Positions 1-24,830 of a stretch of DNA of 64,000 nucleotides are shown here, in pieces. Position numbers and translations under genes: made by a program. Numbering within the stretch: the stretch's first letter is position 1; each line of letters starts with the position of its first letter. Where the stretch lies: the NCBI GenBank assembly GCA_900660155.1, contig CABFPE010000005.1, forward strand, positions 3,916,120 to 3,980,119. The letters run 5' to 3'. This DNA comes from Hofstenia miamia. Its lineage: Eukaryota > Xenacoelomorpha > Acoela > Hofsteniidae. The notes beneath the pieces were generated by a model. The model made no database searches. It saw only the letters and a program-made list of their open reading frames with translations, and was not told the DNA's origin.

Positions 1-24
1 TATATATATATATATATATATATA
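1..24. repeat. (TA)n microsatellite
   Basis: Pure TA dinucleotide run at the window edge; its mate lies at 461-488, on the other side of an inserted element. Confidence 0.95.
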
Positions 25-454
25 GGCGGTTTGGGTTTCGCATTTTTTTCAGAGGCGTTTTGGGTTACCAGCAAAAATATAATTTTTAATATTTTTTTCT
101 TCATTTTTTTTTGTTCTTATCATGCACTTAGAAATCTTGCAGATATAAATCTCAAATTTCATGTTTATTGGCATTTGTATCATAGAGGGAGGGCAGCAAA
201 CTTTCAATTGCTATTAAAAAATTAATAAGGTCATTATTATAAAGGGTACAAAAATTTAAATGTTTTAAAAAAGGCGGGAAAAAATTATTACCACAAAATA
301 TGTATCTATGTGTACTGTATAACAACTTCCATAAAAAATTTCGAAAATCCCGTTGTTAGAAGGCCCAGAACTGCAAAGAGGCGCTTTGATTTATCGCAAT
401 TTGAGGCCGGAGGCGTTTTGGGTCTCAAAATGGTAACCCAAAACGGCTCTTATA

Positions 455-460
<6 letters not shown>
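25..460. mobile_element. Small non-autonomous element inside a (TA)n tract
   Basis: A 436-bp segment with (TA)n on both sides, as if it had inserted into a TA microsatellite. Near each end lies an inverted copy of one motif: aggcgttttgggttacca at 53-70 and its reverse complement, with one mismatch, at 431-448. A further direct copy of aggcgttttgggt sits at about 409-421. No transposase is encoded. The arrangement suits a MITE of a TA-targeting (Tc1/mariner-type) family, but the family is inferred only from the target. Confidence 0.45.

Positions 461-488
<28 letters not shown>
461..488. repeat. (TA)n microsatellite
   Basis: Right-hand continuation of the TA tract that flanks the element at 25-460. 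Confidence 0.95.
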
Positions 489-491
<3 letters not shown>

Positions 492-1079
492 CGGGCGCTA
501 AGTACTATGAATTTTATACCAAGCTCCCGCGACCACCGATTTTCCTCATACTTAGCCCCCGCGTGCAGTTCGGCCGGCTAACTTTAAAAAAAATCCCAGT
601 CACACCCCAAATTTGTTCTCAAGGGCAGTCATTCTCAAAAAATATATAAAATGAAAGGAAATTAAAGATATTGTAGAAAAAATTGGATTTATTGCCATTT
701 CAACAATTATGAATCGGATATTATTATCAGGTAGATATTGACAGTGATAACGAGGTCCACTTCCGCCCATGTCAAAAATACCGATTTCAGCCGGAATAAG
801 TCCGATTTTTGTCAGTTTTTTATCAGTGTTAGTAAACTACATGCTTTAGCCATTTTTGATATCAAAATTTGAAAAAACAATGCGCAGGGTCCAGTCTTGT
901 TTCAAAATAATACGTAGTGAAATGTTTATAAATTTAGAAAAAATCCAATTATTCCATCAGATTTTTTGGTTAGAGCTGATTGTGAGCGTTCTCTTAAAGC
1001 TGAAATAGTTTCAATTTTTTGCCAGTCTTGTCTATTTCGTTTATGACAATAATTGTAGAACACTTGTGCAAATTATGCA

Positions 1080-2450
1080 GATTTCGATCTCATATAAACC
1101 AGCACAATGCCTTTACTTAAAACAAAGCAGACGTTTTGAAAAAATCTACATTTTTTATACAAATACTTTAGCTGAAGGTTGTTAAGCTTTTCAATCTCAT
1201 TTAAGTAGTGCAGCAACGACTTTTCTAAGAATTCTAAAGACTTACAGTGGCGGATCTTCTCATTCACTATACGAAGAATTCTTTGTTTGTGTGCTGTTTG
1301 TTTCTCGGATATTGGTTAAGTTGTGTGTCCGAAGAATTTTTTACTCTCATCACAGAGGTCAGTGAGCAAACTCCAATATACATTTTCTCTGATGGAAAAC
1401 CAAACAATAGCCCATTGATAACCGATGAACGAATTCATTTGTAACACTTTTTTTTTGTCTTCACTGCCAGGAAAGCATACATTACTTTGCTATTTCAATG
1501 GGCACGGGAATTCTCACTTTTGTTTAGAGATCATCTTCACTCCAGGATCGCAGATTCTTCACCAACTCCAGCAAAAATCGATAATCACCTCTGTGTAGTT
1601 CATTTGGGCGTAGATCCTCATATGAAATCGCCATTAAAACCAATTAAATGTTGTAATTCTTTTTCAAAGATTCTTCAACAAAACTTCTTTGAAGTTTCAG
1701 GTGGGTTGCGATCAAATTCATGTTTTAAAATCAAATCAAGTAGCTAAAGCCGACATGCATGGTAAGAAATATTTGGGTAAACTCTTAGAATTTGTGATAC
1801 AGCACCGGATTTTTTTCCAGTGATTGTGGCCTGTGTCAGAAACAAAACAACTGAGAACTTCCAATAAGAGACTAGCGATGGTCACAGACTTTTTTTGTTC
1901 AATTCTGCCAATCGAACAAGCTTGTTGTCAACACACGCGCAAATAATTTCTTTTTTGCCATATAACTTTTGGTAGTTCTTCAAGTCGAAAATGCAAAACA
2001 TCACCAGTTTCACCAATGTAGCGTTCAGGTACATATCTGGAAGATTACACTTCCCAGTAGGAAGTTTGGGAAGTCCAAAAAGGTTTGGAAATTATTGGCA
2101 ATAAAATTTTATGACAGCAATCGTTTAAGAAACGGACGGATTTGCAGTCTCTCGTAGTCTTTTAGCAAATTTCGAGTTGACTGCATGATTTGAAAAAGTT
2201 GGTGGAAATTAATCACTAGAAATTGGTTATGACAATGATTCAGAATTCATGTTCTCAACGGAGGAAAGTTCAACATTATTGTCTTCAACAGGTGTTGAAA
2301 ATGACGGTGAAGGATTAGGAGGAATACGAGAGGGATGAGTAGTATAGTTTGTCCTCATTTTTTTCCATATAGGTCTTTGGGAAACAATCAACAAGTGTAT
2401 CATCAACAAAAAAGACTTTACTCACCTTTACAGGGGTTAAGAAGAATTAA
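1080..2450 (-). mobile_element. Decayed hAT-like transposase remnant
   Basis: The minus strand carries patchy protein-like sequence in changing frames with many stops. The best stretch, around 1720-1860, reads GAVSQILRVYPNISYHACRL followed by LLDLILKHEFD. It resembles the part of hAT and KIAA1586-like transposases that has a conserved C/H..HRLEL segment after a G-x-SGV-type stretch. Further coding-like sequence continues on both sides (for example FPNLFGLPKLPTGKCNLPD at about 2000-2100). Ends and target duplications were not found. The assignment rests on remembered family resemblance and is tentative; old age is indicated by the many breaks. Confidence 0.4.
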
Positions 2451-2509
2451 AATTTAAAAAACAAAATATCTTAACAAAAATATAAATATTACTAAGAACA
2501 GAAAGAACA

Positions 2510-2512
<3 letters not shown>

Positions 2513-2546
<34 letters not shown>
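2513..2546. repeat. (TA)n microsatellite
   Basis: Uninterrupted TA repeat of about 17 units. Confidence 0.95.
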
Positions 2547-2549
<3 letters not shown>

Positions 2550-3489
2550 AAACCAATACTATATAACATCTTTACATGCTGCTCAGAACTCCTCCTATAC
2601 CTTAATTATTGTACTTTTTTAAACATAAATCTTAAATAGTCCTTAAAAAACAAAACCAAAAAATCTTTCGGACATGATACAATAAGTCTGGTTTTAAAAT
2701 TGTCTGGCAAGATTCTAGTTCTAGATAAATAAACGTATAAAGCTTTCGAAAAAATACCTTCAGTCACTGAAATAACAAGGCCAAAAGCAGCAAGGTTTGA
2801 TAACGGTGGCCATTTCAATGCTCCGTGTCGATGACGTAATGCTAGTGTTTGTATACGTTTATGAAAATAAATAATAATGATAATAGTAGGCTTACATTCT
2901 TGAAAAGAATACAAAAAATACAAAGAAAAAATAATGATAACGGAAATTTTAGCACCGGCAAGTTGAAAAAAACATTTTACATAATAAGTACACAAAAGGT
3001 TAATGTCACATGAAACTGATAATTCCATTAAACATTCACGAAGTTCTTTTGAAATGTATTGTATTTATCGAAGAATGATAATTTCATTTTGCAAATTATT
3101 CTATTTGCAATTCGTGGAATTCGAACATAAAAGAATTTATTTTTTATTCTTTACAGAGAATAGAGGATTACACTATTTCATATGATTACACTTGTTTCAT
3201 ATGAAAATTCAGTTAAGTTCAAGTTACCGGTCTTTCAAAATACAAGGAAATTGAAAAAATAATGCATTTGAAATCATAAACAGTGATTTTAATGAAAGAT
3301 ATATAAAAACTTTTAGGAACATTGATATTCTGCACAAATAATTCATTTTAAATGACAAAAACAAGATGCAAAGCAGCAAAGCCTAAAACTGTTCTCTACA
3401 GTTGCAGGTATCTTGCATGGAACATACTGTCTGTTCTTATAATCGTCCCATTAATTTTTACGCACAAGCTAGTTGTGCGTACAGGAATA

Positions 3490-4680
3490 TACAGTACTGG
3501 CAAAAGTTTGGGAACACTTTCCAAATTTAGAAATTTTTGTATTTTACACTAAAAAATGCAATGTAGAAACAATATAATAACACAATGTAGAAACAATATG
3601 ATAACACCGTGTAGAAAGTAAATAGTTAATTCAGAAAAACTCACTAATATTTTGTATGTCCGCCATTATTGGCCAAACACACAGCAATACGATTTGACAT
3701 TGACTCGATCAGTTTTCTACAATAATCATCAGTGATCCCTGTGCACCATGCCACTTTAATTTGCTCCTTCAGATCGTTAAGTGATGTGCATTGGCGCTTC
3801 CTCAGACAGTTTTTGATGTGATGCCAGCAATATTCTATGACGTTGAGGTCTGGGGAGTTTCCCAGCCAGTTCTCAAGCAGGAGAAAGTCTCGTGATGCGA
3901 TCCACTGTTTCACAACTTTGGCACTGTGGCAAGGAGCACCATCTTGTTGTAGTACAGATGTTCCGCAAAGCTGCATAAACATGGGAACTTTCTCTTGAAT
4001 TATTTTGAGGTAGGCCTTGGCTGTGACTCTCCTGTTGTGAGGAACAAAATGTGGACCAACATGCCCATTCGCAGTTATAGCACCCCAAAATATCACAGAA
4101 GGCGCTGAGAGGACAGTTTGTTGTGTATAATGTGTGTTGAATCTTTGGTTTCTTGGTTGTTGAACGTGTGGCCAGTATGATGTAAACTGGCAAATCTTGG
4201 ATTCGTCACTACACATTACTTGATGTCACATCTCAGGGGTGTAGTGTTGGTATTACCTGCAGAAGCGCAACCAGTTTCGCATGTTCTTTGAAGACAATCG
4301 GGGTTTGGCTGGCAGTTTGCACGATGGAAAGTCAAAGGTAGTATTCAATCGACGCCTAATGGTGCGTGCTGATACATTTTGCACTACCGCACATAGATTT
4401 GTTTCACTTCAGAAGATGAAGTGAATGTTTGATTGACGACGTAATAGTGAATGAGATGGTCAATCTGAGGGGTTGACACTTTTGTTCATCTAGACCGCTT
4501 GCGAGAGGAAAAATTTTTGCAGTTGCTGATAGCAAGTAACACTTCTGGATATCGAAGATACTGACATGCCCATTCTAACAGCTATAGAGTGATAATTGTA
4601 CCCCTCCTTGTACAAGATATAAATTTGAGCATGCTTTGTTGGTGAAATTTCACTACCACGGAGCATATTTCAAACTATAA
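3490..4680 (-). mobile_element. Tc1-like DNA transposon, right end missing
   Basis: The left end is clear: a TA target followed at 3492 by a Tc1-type inverted repeat start, cagtactggcaaaagtttgg. The transposase lies inside on the minus strand. The spacer between that end and the transposase stop holds short imperfect direct repeats of caatgtagaaacaatat (about 3558-3620). A matching right inverted repeat was not seen up to 4900, so the copy is truncated or worn at that end. Confidence 0.85.
3644..4666 (-). pseudogene. Tc1-like transposase (DD34E), inactivated
   Basis: DNA cut-and-paste transposase of the Tc1 branch of Tc1/mariner. From the ATG at 4666 to the stop at 3644 there is room for 340 residues, the usual Tc1 length. 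N-terminal helix-turn-helix: KHAQIYILYKEGYNYHSIAV. Second DNA-binding part: VSARTIRRRL. The catalytic domain follows: first Asp in CSDESK, second in LQQDGAPCHSA, and the Glu 34 residues later in NSPDLNVIEYCW, that is DD34E. The last 190 codons (4216-3644) are open. The N-terminal half carries several in-frame stops and probably frame changes, so the copy is dead but not ancient. Confidence 0.85.
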
Positions 4681-4699
4681 TGATAGTGCGTTTTCAGTG

Positions 4700-7190
4700 A
4701 AAATGTATTGTGTGTAAATCTAAAGTTGTGTTAATTTGATTAGCTGAATGAATCTGTTGTAAATTCTAAGAAAAAATTGGGAATTCCAGGAATTTTACGA
4801 AGTTTCCAGGAAATAGCATAAAACATGCTTTAGACATATATACATTTAAAATTGAATTTTGTTTCCAAATAACAAGCAGAAATCCATTCATCTTATCTAC
4901 GTCAAATTCTTAGCAACTATATTTTGCATTGTACAAATGCTGTTAAATTAGGTATGTTAATTTTCATTTACTAAATTACCTTATATATCCACAAAGCCAA
5001 CTTATTTTTTCAAAGGATTTAAGCTCTGCCTTTACTGCGACTTATAAACTCAGTTTCATCGATTTTGTCGATTTCTGAATAGTGCAACTCGTGCCTAATT
5101 ATTAGAATATTATAAATTTCATTGTGATACGTAATGTTTGCTCTCTATAATAGCTTATACACGTGCACACTTCCAACTTAAACATAAAATTCAGTAAAAT
5201 CATCGTTTTCGACATTAAAACCTAAATAATAAATGATGATTTTCAAACCTAGGATGCCTCTAATATGGTGCGACTAAAATAATACAAGGGATATTCTGTA
5301 TCCGAGTATATATAGCTCTTCTCTAATACGCACACTTCATAACATTAGAAAATTCATTTGTCTAAAAATTGTCAAGTATAAATATATTTTTACATAAAAC
5401 GTCAATAATTTTCAAAAGTTTTTTTTCAAATTTTAGCTAGCTAATTGACAGTGACCAAACAAATTTTAACTAAATGTTACTGCTTGAAATAAATCTACTC
5501 AATACTTGTTCCTATATTGTATTCCAATGGCTAATACGAAATAATCTGAATGGCAATTTCTATTTTGAGAAGGCCAACTGTACATCATATGCATTTTAGA
5601 GGCTTATACACTCTACAGTAATAGCAAGAAGTTAATTGGAGATGATTGTACGGTTTTATTAGCAGCTAAATATTATTCTGGTAGTACAGTGCGACGCAAG
5701 AGGTTTAAATCAAATGCACTAAAGGCATCACTATTAGAAGTCTACAATGAATAATAAGAATACAGTGCGCGAGTGAACAGAGACAAAAACACCGATAACG
5801 ACAGCATAACATAAAGAATCAGAATAAATTGAGTGGAAAGTACAGAAGAGTTGAAATAACTGAAAAATATAGAAAATGAAAGAAAATATATGTAGAAATA
5901 GATGTTCATTAAAACAGGGCATTTGATCGGACGAAAAACATTATTTTAAAGTTTGCATTTTAAGTTTTTGTATTACTAATTCATTTCATAACTACTGATT
6001 GATAAATGGCCTCGTATATCTACACTAAAAATTAATAAGTTAGTGTCCACGTAGAAGATTAATCTGCAAAATGCACCTCCAATGACAGTTACTATGTCCA
6101 AAACAGACGTACGTATTGGTTTTAATTTTCTGAGCCTTTTCTTCTCGTGCGAAAGAGAAACGTTCACCCTCTATCTTGAAACTTTTTATTATGCCTTACT
6201 TTAAATATAAAACACAATAGCTTTGAAATTCTAAATTCAGAAACAAAATAAGTGCGTACACTATCTATTGTGCTTACTATAATTTTCAGTCTATTATCAC
6301 AAACTTGTGTTAGATTACAGGAAGGGGGTTGTAAATATTTGTTTCCAACCACTGCCACAAAAATTAAAATCGCACTGATCAAGTTGAGAGAAGCATGTTT
6401 ACTATTTGCATGTTTGACCTGACATTGAAAAAAAAATATATATAGCAAAAAGTTGTATGTTCTGTAAATGTTTCCAATGAATGACGTCCCAAAGTAAAAT
6501 ATTTGATCCGCTGAAAAGTTGCTATATTCACAGGATATTTATATTATCTCTAAGGTCGTGAAATTCTCCCTCAGCTATTCAGTCTACAACGTGGTAACTA
6601 ACTGCTTCTATGTGCACAAACTAAAAAATTCGAGTTTATGGTGTAATTATCTCAAAATTTATCAAAATTAGATTTACACATTCAATATTAATCGCATTGC
6701 CAAGCATAAATTCCTGCAACCTAAATAAATCTCTGATGAACTTTATTATTTCTGACTTCATTTATAAGGCTAGTTTTATCTTTTTTTTGCGAAAACACTA
6801 GAACTAGCGTTCATTATCTAAACAGCAAAACATTGATTGGTACAGTGAGAAAAATACTATAGAAAATTCTCATACACAATTTCTATTTAATTTGTAATAA
6901 TCCTCATCTGGATAATTGCTTATGTAATTCTATAAATATACATATTGTTTCGTCTCAGCGACATTTTTGTAGTATAGGGGCCTATGTTATGTTATTAGAA
7001 TAGTTACTTATAACTGCAAAATATTTCACGATTTATAACTAATGTAGTCAATCAATCATATACGACATTTCAAAAACAGCGTAAATAACATAATTGAATA
7101 AGTAAAAAATCTTTCCATTCTTACAATATTAAAGATGTAATATAATTTTTGGAAATGAGTTAACATGATTTTTAATGTCCTATTCTGCAT
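4700..7190. other. Intergenic, no gene seen
   Basis: AT-rich sequence with only short random open frames on both strands. No transposon ends, RNA genes or long repeats were recognised. The part nearest 7190 should contain the promoter and 5' UTR of the PP2A gene, but no TATA or initiator motif stands out against the AT background. Confidence 0.6.
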
Positions 7191-7333
7191 TTAAGAATGT
7201 TACTATAAACAACTTTATTTCAGAAAGAAGCTTCTTGCAAAGTCAATATTTATACAATTTAAAGAAAAAAATTTAAATTAGAAAAATATTTTGAAGTTTT
7301 AGGAATATAACAAATCAAAGTAGGATTACCAAA

Positions 7334-20178
<12,845 letters not shown>

Positions 20179-22203
20179 TTTGCCGTTAACGCATAACATT
20201 ATTGAATTTTAAAATGTATAGAATCGCTTTCTTTGGATGTTTTGAGGGAAAACTGCTGCAGATGTTGACCTATTGTATTTATTCACATTAGCGAATAGTT
20301 TCTATTAATTTCTTCTCTTAAAATTTGCATACTGTGATTTATTTAAAAGTATATCCATATTTGCTTTATTGAAGTTTAAGAATGTCATTTGTAGATTATT
20401 CGATGTCACTAAAAAGTTGTAATCCCCTTAATTTTTTTTTGCTCTGGAGGATTTAGTCGCTGTTCCTTTAAATTGCATTGACAGAGCTTGCTGAAAGAAT
20501 GTTGCATATTTTAGCAATATGTATTACATTAGTATTATTATGTAATGGTAGTGCGTAAATATGTATTTCAGGGGAAGTTTCGAGAAGTGGATTGGAGACC
20601 CTTCAGTTATAATTTGTTTACTTTAAATCTTTGGCAATTTAAAAATTATATTAATTTTCTATTTATGGTATTTTAATAATACGTTTTTCAATCCTGTGCA
20701 GAGGCAATAGTCATTTTTTGTCAATTTTCTGAGTCCTTTTTATTAGGATAAACATTTTTTTCATCCCCTTAGCTTTCTCAATGCAAATTGATCTCTTCTG
20801 TAAGATGGTTCCGTGCGAGGGCTCCATACTTGAGGTATATATTATAGATATTTGTGAAAGTTAAATGAATGTTTGTGTAACGCATAGTTTATAATCCACG
20901 CCATAAGCTGTGATTTTTCGTTTACTTTATTCTTGAATATTGACGTAAAATCTAGAAACTATGTATTTTGCAATTAATTGAGAAATGATTGCTAGCTAAC
21001 GTTTCCTCATTTTAGCTATCAAATGACGTCCACGCGCTTCCTCAATTCGCATGAACTCAGATTTGAATTTGTTCTGTGTATTGCGTGTGTAAAGGATGTG
21101 TAAATTTCAATTCTTTCTTAACAATTAGATTCATCAACGATTAAGCCTCACTTTTTGTTAAAAAATGTTTATTTGAATTTAGTATTTTCAAAAGTTTTGT
21201 CTCAAAGTCAATATTCGGCATACTATCAGTAGAAGTAAAGTTCCTCTGACGTATGATTCAATAGTATAGCTATTTATATTATTCAGTTTTATAAAGTGCA
21301 CTTTAGCTTTCTCTTCAATTTTTATTTTATTTTCCATTTCGCATCGATCAATTGTTCTATTTTAGAAAAGAAAGTGTTATATATTCAACAAGTGCTTGTT
21401 TTTCTATTGTATCTTCAAGTCGAGTCTGTGCAAAAAAAGCTACGACTCAAGCTTACGACTTTTTGCTAGCTAATAATTTTTGTCCCAGAAAATCTTACAT
21501 TTTTTTCCACACAAATAGTCATTTAAACAACATCTAAAATGAAACAGAATTCGGTATAATTTATCAAGATGTTAAAATTCAATTGCTAGTTGAATTCAAA
21601 AATAATAATGGAAATAGAACCTTAAAAATGAATGTCAAGTTTTCATGCTGCGGTCTGCATAGAATTGGCAAAAAACCTTCTGAAGAAATTTACACGTTTT
21701 TATGCCGATTGTGCGTTACTTAACATTTTTGTCCAAATCAAGAACGCTCTATATATTATGCAAATCAGCTCTAGAATTTGTCCTTTTGATATCAGACTGT
21801 TGTTTTGAGGAAATCCCTTATGTACACGAATAGCTATAAAAACCCAAACCAATCAAAAGCAATATATTTGCATTACAATCCGGTCCAATATTAATGGACA
21901 AACTTGAAGGCTTGGGTGGCTTTGTGTAAAGATCGCTCTGTCCATGTATATCGATAATTCAATGGGGTTATAAACTTTCAAACTTCCAAAGTTCAAAATG
22001 AGGTGTTTTCACTTCTTTGTGAAATAAGTATGATCATAGAGTATTGCTGTAATGAAAAATAATGTTTAGAAGTGTCAAGAATTGAATTATTGCAAAAATT
22101 CCTATGTTAACCTTTAATTGTCTAGGAATTTTGTAAAAATTTTGCTGGTTTCTTAAAACAAAGACATATTAAATCTGAGAACATCACAAGTAGTATCTCC
22201 TCT
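20179..22203. other. 3' flank of the PP2A gene, no other gene seen
   Basis: AT-rich with only short random frames. The 3' UTR and poly(A) site must lie here, but no convincing AATAAA with context was seen close behind the stop. No transposon ends recognised. Confidence 0.5.
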
Positions 22204-22207
22204 TTAA

Positions 22208-23441
22208 CCCTTTCAGTCCCACAGTATCATATATGACACAAATTTTCAATGGCATATTGTTATGTATTATAGGATGTTTTATTTATGCACGACGTATTTT
22301 TCCTGCTTAGGACGCATCAAATTAATATATTTTGTCTTAAATGGTTTCATGTCTAAAATCAGTGTCAACTAATTTAAAAATCTTTATTTTATTTTTTAGA
22401 GGTAGATTTTGTATCTTTTCCGCATGTAATGATAATTTGTTTTTCCAACAAAAAATGTTTTTGTGCTATTGTGTACGTAAGTTAACATTTTTTTATGATA
22501 CTTCCAACCGCAGCATTCTTTGACTATAAAATAGAGACATGAAATCATATGTATCATATATGATACATTGGGACTGAATGGAACAAAATCTGAACAATTT
22601 GTGTGAATAGCAACTCAACTTTTCATAGATATGAAGTCACTGTTTCTGTGCGTAGCTCTGTCAGTGTCAGACGGATGACCGGATGAATCAATTTCTATGC
22701 AAAAATTACCGCTGTGAGCATAAGACCAGAAAGTGGTACAGGCTGATCTTTCTTTGGGCCACACACTTGTGTGTTGTAAGAGGCTGGCTACATTACCAAC
22801 GCGATTGCAAGAAGCTCAATGAGCCCAATGTTATGGATCTGCTGGAATTCACGACCAATATTGCCACTTCGCTCATTATGCGGGACAAGCCCCATGGGAA
22901 GCTTTCTGCACGGAAACGCGGACGGCCTTAGGGTACGTCAGCACCCGATCTCATGAAGAATGAACCGCAGAATAAGATTCTGCGAGTGCGCCAGGTCGCT
23001 CCAATTGACGAGGTGAAGAAGGACGCCGTCGCCCACTGGCCAGAAATGGTTGCTGTTACTTCAAGAAAACGCTGCAAACAATGCAGTGCCCTTACACAAA
23101 CTCGTTGCATGAAATGTTCCATTCATTTATGCCTGCGACCAGAACGAAACTGTTTTGTGAAGTATCACCAGTAGGCCTTTTGCCTGACTTTGTAGAAATT
23201 AGCGTGCTGATGAATAATAAAAACAATCAAGCATATTGTTGCGTTTTCGTTCAATTATATGACACAATGCTAAAGCAACCATTAAGTCCCAATGTATCAT
23301 ATATGATACAATCACAAAAACATACAAGAAAAGTGCACATCGCTTCAATTTTCAGTCTGTAGTTATGAAGTATCCCAGAATGATGAAAAATGATCAGTAA
23401 AATTTTTTTCGTCGAAGAAAAATAATTTGGGACTGAAAGTT
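22208..23441 (+). mobile_element. piggyBac-like DNA transposon, internally deleted
   Basis: Flanked by the piggyBac target TTAA on both sides (22204-22207 and 23442-23445). Left end ccctttcagtccca; right end, read inward, aactttcagtccca. Just inside the left end and at two inner sites (22221, 22549, 23287) is a palindromic repeat gtatcatatatgatac, in the inner cases joined to the gggact motif. At 1.23 kb it is about half the length of a full element, and only the transposase C-terminal part remains. Confidence 0.9.
22683..23174 (+). pseudogene. piggyBac transposase, C-terminal part
   Basis: Two open stretches in the same frame, 22683-22931 and 22953-23174, separated by one stop codon at 22929. 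The first has KTRKWYRLIFLWATHLCVV and LDLL-type LLEFTTNIATSLI, the piggyBac segment after the catalytic core. The second ends with the cysteine-rich zinc domain: KRCKQC, TRCMKCSIHLC, then CFVKYH. The catalytic Asp residues lie in the deleted N-terminal part. Confidence 0.88.
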
Positions 23442-23744
23442 TTAATATTCGTTATTTAGTCGCAGTCACATTCAGGCTCTTATAGATATTTGTTGCTAAG
23501 ATGGGTTTTCGGCCCTCTAATTACTTCAACTTTAGGGATGGTGATAATATAATGTTTTTTTAAAATTATAGTTTTCCAAGAAAATGGTGAATCTTTTCAA
23601 GGACTTCAGCTGCAGTAATAAACTTCAGTACACATTTTCAATATTATATTCCATATTTCAGGATTTCAAAATTTCATAAGTCTTGAAGAAAATTGCTTGA
23701 AAATGTGGAAAACAGTTTGATCTTTATAAAGACAATTTACAAAT

Positions 23745-24390
23745 TAAATTTACTTGGCTTTGATGCTGATTTCATCGAACTTTTCTAGTCTTACCTGTCC
23801 AGTCGTCGTCCGTGTGTCAAAATCAACTGGTCTATTTCTTCTCCTGCTCTTGTCTCTAGTGGATGTTCTGTTTGCTGTTATCTTTTTCCTTGTTACTATC
23901 AATGACCTCTCTCAATTCGTCTTCAACTCATCCTGTCTAATGTACGTCGATGACACTGCGATTTTCAACGTTGGTGTTCTTTCGCTTCCAATATTACCTT
24001 TGATCTTGAGCTTCTGGCCACGGTCTTCCTTTAACCATCTTGATTTTAGCCCAACCAAGACATTGGTATTTCCTTTTCTGTATTTTCTTCTTTCTGAACT
24101 TCCTCTTCCTGTGAACCTTTCTCCTCATCATACTCATCTTGGAGTTCAATTTGCTGATTACTTAAATTGATCTGGTCATGTGTCCTTACGTCTTCGCAAA
24201 GCTAATACCTCACTCTTTGCTCTCTTCCGCAATGTTCCCTTTAATTCCACGGCTGCTGTGAAACTCTTTGTTCAAGTCCATTTCTCGCGCTATTCTTCAC
24301 TACGCTTCTCTTTGTTGGGGCCCTATGGATCCACTCTCAAGCCGCCAATATCGATACAAAATTGAATTTGCGTAGAACATCAACTTCGAT
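23745..24390 (+). mobile_element. LINE reverse transcriptase fragment with YVDD box
   Basis: Plus strand. YLSSRRPCVKINWSISSP (one frame) then INDLSQFVFNSSCLMYVDDT, where YVDD is the catalytic box; then NHLDFSPTKTLVFPF, HHTHLGVQF and LRKANTSLFALFRN in following frames. This is the palm and thumb of a non-LTR reverse transcriptase, from block 4 to the tail. At least two frame changes. The fragment sits about 300 bp right of the piggyBac copy and ends where a mariner-like fragment begins. Confidence 0.75.
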
Positions 24391-24399
24391 TTCATTAAA

Positions 24400-24830
24400 T
24401 ACCTGACCTACTGCTTGTATAAGTTCCTGTGTATTGAGTGGTTGACGGTTGTAACTTTTGCTTAGTGATACCCCAGAGTGCATTGACACAGGATGTTAAA
24501 TCTGGACTCATGTGGGGCCGAATTTGCCCAGCTACCTGTATGGAAACTGTTCATTAAGAAAGGAACGTGTTGCAAGCGGGTATAGGCTGGCGCTCCATCT
24601 TGCTGAAAATGACATAGGTGTGCGATACCACGTCGTTGTAGCTCGGGTAAAAATTTTTCAGTAAGAAACTGTCTGTAGTGAGCTGCAACCAAGCGATTAT
24701 CAATGAAATAATGTTCAATTAAATGTTTTCCAGCCATCGCCGCCCAAACCATAACAGTTGGCAGATGATTCTCAACCTGTTTCCAGTCGAAGTTTTTCAC
24801 TAGCAAGCATCATGGCATTGCGTGAGTGAT
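24400..24830 (-). mobile_element. Mariner/IS630-type transposase fragment
   Basis: Minus-strand open frame 24806-24462 reads VMVWAAMAGKHLIEHYFID, YRQFLTEKFLPELQRRGIAH and FQQDGAPAYT. The last is the block with the second catalytic Asp in DDE_3 transposases. The sequence beyond (SPDLTSCVNALWG in another frame, about 24500) is the block of the third acid. The N-terminal DNA-binding part is missing. It is a different family from the Tc1 copy at 3.5 kb and closer in style to the one at 15.5 kb. Confidence 0.8.
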
